Source: Candidatus Omnitrophota bacterium
GTDB taxonomy: Bacteria; Omnitrophota; Gorgyraeia; JABMRN01
Reading direction: 5' to 3'
Assembly: GCA_013202515.1 (NCBI GenBank)
Contig: JABMRN010000169.1
Coordinates: 1-8,626 of the forward strand
Length of the DNA stretch: 8,626 bases
The position numbers and the translations under genes were made by a program. Position 1 is the stretch's first letter. The number at the start of each line of letters is the position of its first letter. Of the stretch, positions 6,893-8,626 are shown one piece after another. Below the pieces are notes generated by a model. The model saw nothing but the letters and a program-made list of their open reading frames with translations. It was not told the DNA's origin and did no database searches.

Positions 6893-8083
6893 TTAACGTT
6901 TACCGTTATTTAACATTTCTTTTGCTGAGGCTATAATTTTCTCGGCACCTTTTTTGCCGATTCCCTCGAGCTTTGTTAATTCTTTTACGTCAGCCGCTGC
7001 AATTTTACTTAGGGAATCAAAACCTGCTTCTATTAAGACAGGCTCTGTCTTTTTACCTACCCCTTTTATCTTCGAAATTGACGGGGCCTTCTCTTTTTCC
7101 TTTTCTTTCTTTACAGCTGCTGCCTTCTCCACTTTCGGCTCTTTCTCGGGAGGCTCCTCACCCCTTATATCAATCTCCCAACCTATAAGCTTGGAGGCAA
7201 GCCTAACGTTTTGGCCGTGCTTGCCTATCCCTATAGAAAGCTGATCGTCCTTTAATATTGCTTCGATCCGTTTATGCTCTCTGTCAATATTTATCTTGCT
7301 TATTTCAGCCGGACTTAAGGCATTCTTAAGGTATGTCCTCGTATCGTCACTCCAACGTACAATATCTATGCGCTCACCGTGCAATTCTCTGACTATGTCT
7401 TTAACCCTTGATCCACGCATACCGACGCAAGAACCAACAGGATCTATCTTTTCGTCCTTCGAATAAACGGCCACCTTCGTACGTTCCCCATCTTCCCGTG
7501 CTATGGCCCGTATCTCAACTATGCCCTCTAGGATTTCCGGGACCTCGAGCTCAAAGAGTTTTTTTATAAACTCCGGGCTTTTTCTTGAAAGCACTATTTG
7601 GGGGCCATGCGAAGTCTTATTCGTCTCCATTATATATGCGCGTATTCTATCACCCTGTTTATACCTCTCCTTCGAAACCTGCTCAGAACGGGGAAGAATG
7701 GCTTCTGTCTTTCCCAGATCTACTATTATGTTTCCCTTTTCGAATCTGTGAACAAGCCCCGTTGTTATGGTAGTCACCTTTTTCGTGTAATCCTCATAAA
7801 TAATATCCTTTTCAGCCTCACGGATTTTCTGAATAATGACCTGCTTGGCTGTCTGTGCAGCAATTCTTCCGAATTCTTCGGATCGTACCTTTTTTCTGCC
7901 AGAAGTTACCTTTATCTCACCCGTCTCCTTATCCACTTTAACAGAGATATTTTCTTTATCTCTACCCAATATTTTCCTTGCAGCACTTAATAGGGCCGAT
8001 TCTATCGCCTCAAAAAGTATTTCCTTTGATATCCCTCTTTCTCTTTCAAGGGAATCAAGAATGTTTAAAATCTCGTTGTTCAT
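6893..8083 (-). CDS. nusA: Transcription termination/antitermination factor NusA
   Basis: A 396-residue NusA that binds RNA polymerase and nascent RNA, promoting pausing and hairpin-dependent termination or, with partners, antitermination. The N-terminal polymerase-binding domain covers about 1-105. The S1 domain lies at about 108-168 (TGLVHRFEKGNIIVDLGKTE). KH1 has GMRG at 221-224 and KH2 has GKHG at 287-290. After the KH core, a charged linker (306-335, KEKEKEK) leads to a helix-hairpin-helix pair at about 336-392 with GVGKKT (341-346) and GIGKKGA (374-380). That pair resembles one of the acidic-repeat modules of E. coli NusA, which has two; many other NusA proteins have none. The ATG at 8083 lies 14 bases after rimP, with AAAGGA upstream. 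In E. coli and Bacillus subtilis, NusA represses its own operon through leader termination, which matters for the hairpin upstream of rimP. Confidence 0.97.
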   Translation of the reverse strand: MNNEILNILDSLERERGISKEILFEAIESALLSAARKILGRDKENISVKVDKETGEIKVTSGRKKVRSEEFGRIAAQTAKQVIIQKIREAEKDIIYEDYTKKVTTITTGLVHRFEKGNIIVDLGKTEAILPRSEQVSKERYKQGDRIRAYIMETNKTSHGPQIVLSRKSPEFIKKLFELEVPEILEGIVEIRAIAREDGERTKVAVYSKDEKIDPVGSCVGMRGSRVKDIVRELHGERIDIVRWSDDTRTYLKNALSPAEISKINIDREHKRIEAILKDDQLSIGIGKHGQNVRLASKLIGWEIDIRGEEPPEKEPKVEKAAAVKKEKEKEKAPSISKIKGVGKKTEPVLIEAGFDSLSKIAAADVKELTKLEGIGKKGAEKIIASAKEMLNNGKR

Positions 8084-8097
8084 TTGTTATCCTCTTT

Positions 8098-8556
8098 CTA
8101 TTTCAATTCGCTGTCTAATTTCGCCTTTGCAATCTTATCAAGCGGAATCTCCGATGATACCCCTTCCTTAGTTTCTACTACTATACTTTTTTCTCCAATT
8201 CCAACCAACGTACCTCTAAAAACGTTATTGCCTTCTATGGGTGCATAAGTCGTAGCCTTGATGCGCCTTCCCATCGCCCACTTGAAATCCTTTGGCTTCT
8301 TTAAAACCCTGTCAAGGCCGGGAGAAGATATCTCCAATATATAGAAATCATTAATAACAACCTGTTCATCTAGAACCTGGCTTAGCTCGTTATTAATATC
8401 AGCACATTCATCGATACTCACACCATTTTTCTTATCCATCAAAATGCGAAGGACCATAGCTGAGCCTTCCCTTTTATAGGCCACGTCTACAACAAAAGCG
8501 TCTTTTTTCTCTGCTATTGGAGCAAGGATTTCCATAACCCTTTGGATAACATCCAT
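8098..8556 (-). CDS. rimP: Ribosome maturation factor RimP
   Basis: A 152-residue RimP, a cytoplasmic factor that assists assembly of the 30S subunit; length matches the family. The N-terminal alpha/beta domain contains FVVDVAYKREG (21-31), LRILMDKKNGVSIDEC (36-51, the family's IDK..GVSIDDC pattern) and YILEISSPGLDR (72-83, the RimP hallmark). The C-terminal SH3-like barrel (about 85-152) contains FRGTLVGIGEKSIVV. I chose the ATG at 8556. An in-frame TTG two codons upstream (8562) is the alternative, adding Met-Tyr. Neither has a ribosome-binding site at normal linear distance: the only strong one (8605-8596) is separated from both by a terminator-like hairpin. The frame stays open up to the window edge with no other standard start. 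It is the first gene of rimP-nusA-infB. Confidence 0.93.
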   Translation of the reverse strand: MDVIQRVMEILAPIAEKKDAFVVDVAYKREGSAMVLRILMDKKNGVSIDECADINNELSQVLDEQVVINDFYILEISSPGLDRVLKKPKDFKWAMGRRIKATTYAPIEGNNVFRGTLVGIGEKSIVVETKEGVSSEIPLDKIAKAKLDSELK

Positions 8557-8563
8557 ATACAAT

Positions 8564-8593
8564 AAAAAAAGTGGGTCCTTTAGATCCCACTTT
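8564..8593 (-). terminator. Terminator-like hairpin in the rimP leader (candidate attenuator)
   Basis: On the minus strand AAAGTGGG (8593-8586) pairs perfectly with CCCACTTT (8575-8568), giving an 8-bp stem with a GTGGG core, a 10-base loop and a run of seven T (8570-8564). The first three of those T are inside the stem. The T-run lies on the 3' side for minus-strand transcription, that is, toward rimP. It ends only 7 bases before the rimP ATG, leaving no room for a promoter, so it is more naturally a premature terminator in the rimP-nusA-infB leader than the end of an upstream gene. The stem is modest, so efficiency may depend on NusA; that is inference. Confidence 0.6.
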
Positions 8594-8616
8594 ATCCCTC
8601 CTTTTATGAATAAGTG
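8588..8616 (-). promoter_or_regulatory. Possible anti-terminator helix competing with the rimP leader terminator
   Basis: CACTTAT (8616-8610) can pair with ATAAAGTG (8595-8588) with a single bulged A at 8593, giving 7 bp around a 14-base loop. That loop contains the AAAGGAGGG ribosome-binding sequence. The 3' arm uses bases 8592-8588, which are also the 5' arm of the terminator stem, so the two structures cannot coexist. The helix is AU-rich and could be coincidental. It also requires that transcription begin at or before 8616. Confidence 0.3.
8596..8605 (-). promoter_or_regulatory. Strong Shine-Dalgarno sequence placed upstream of the leader hairpin
   Basis: The minus strand reads AAAAGGAGGG, the best anti-16S match in the window. 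Its distance to the rimP ATG is 39 bases, too far for normal use, because the hairpin at 8593-8568 intervenes. If that hairpin folds, only about 7 unpaired bases separate it from the TTG at 8562 and about 13 from the ATG at 8556. It also lies 5 bases before an out-of-frame GTG at 8590. Which start it serves is unresolved. Confidence 0.5.
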
Positions 8617-8626
8617 TAGTATTATC

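Noticed and set aside
6453..6896. A 147-codon plus-strand frame rich in Ser/Phe opposite infB.
   Set aside because: It is the complement of the Lys/Glu-rich IF-2 linker, which automatically yields Phe/Ser-rich antisense frames; there is no independent support.
7503..8171. Several overlapping plus-strand frames (82 to 130 codons) opposite nusA and the rimP end.
   Set aside because: They overlap one another in different frames and lie opposite a complete NusA with all domains intact.
8476..8590. A 38-codon out-of-frame reading frame starting GTG at 8590, 5 bases after the strong ribosome-binding site, overlapping rimP (candidate leader peptide).
   Set aside because: Most of it overlaps rimP, its composition (Cys/Arg-rich end) is unlike a conserved peptide, it has no run of regulatory codons, and its GTG lies inside the terminator stem. 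Only the spacing to the binding site supports it.
8621..8626. GATAAT at the right edge, resembling a -10 promoter hexamer on the minus strand.
   Set aside because: The -35 region is outside the window and the match is a single AT-rich hexamer, so it cannot be supported. If real, transcription would begin near 8614 and cut into the proposed anti-terminator arm.
8557..8626. The rimP frame stays open to the right edge, suggesting a possible N-terminal extension.
   Set aside because: There is no ATG or GTG in this stretch, the encoded residues do not resemble RimP, and the ATG at 8556 gives the usual family N-terminus.

Overview
The window reads as one tightly packed transcription unit. All nine genes lie on the minus strand, so the direction of reading is from the right edge (8626) to the left edge (1). 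In order they are rimP, nusA, infB, trpS, scpA, scpB, pheA, hisC and the 5' end of an aroF-type DAHP synthase gene that runs off the left edge. Intergenic gaps range from 1 to 26 bases, and scpB and pheA overlap by 26 bases. No intercistronic terminator is visible, and no stretch longer than 300 bases lacks a gene.

The genes fall into three blocks. The right block (rimP, nusA, infB; 4793-8556) is the conserved bacterial core for 30S maturation, transcription elongation/termination and translation initiation. The middle block is trpS (tryptophanyl-tRNA synthetase) followed by scpA and scpB, the kleisin and winged-helix partners of the SMC condensin. The left block (pheA, hisC, aroF) supplies aromatic amino acids: a chorismate mutase/prephenate dehydratase with an ACT domain, a PLP aminotransferase that probably makes Phe/Tyr or serves both Phe/Tyr and His, and the committing enzyme of the shikimate pathway.

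The 70 bases upstream of rimP are the least ordinary part. A GC-cored hairpin followed by a T-run, in the sense orientation, sits directly in front of the rimP start. It lies between a strong Shine-Dalgarno sequence and the start codon. A competing upstream helix can be drawn that would use the 5' arm of the terminator. This looks like a leader attenuator for the rimP-nusA-infB operon, possibly NusA-autoregulatory, but the exact architecture is my inference.

The organism is a bacterium with moderately AT-rich DNA and an SMC-ScpAB condensin, hence not a MukBEF-type gammaproteobacterium. The pheA-hisC-aroF arrangement next to scpAB/trpS resembles deltaproteobacteria-like or uncultivated Gram-negative lineages such as Omnitrophota. 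That assignment rests on gene order and general protein flavour only and is low confidence. Apart from the leader, the window is mainly housekeeping DNA; I see no mobile element, CRISPR array, tRNA, rRNA or defence system.
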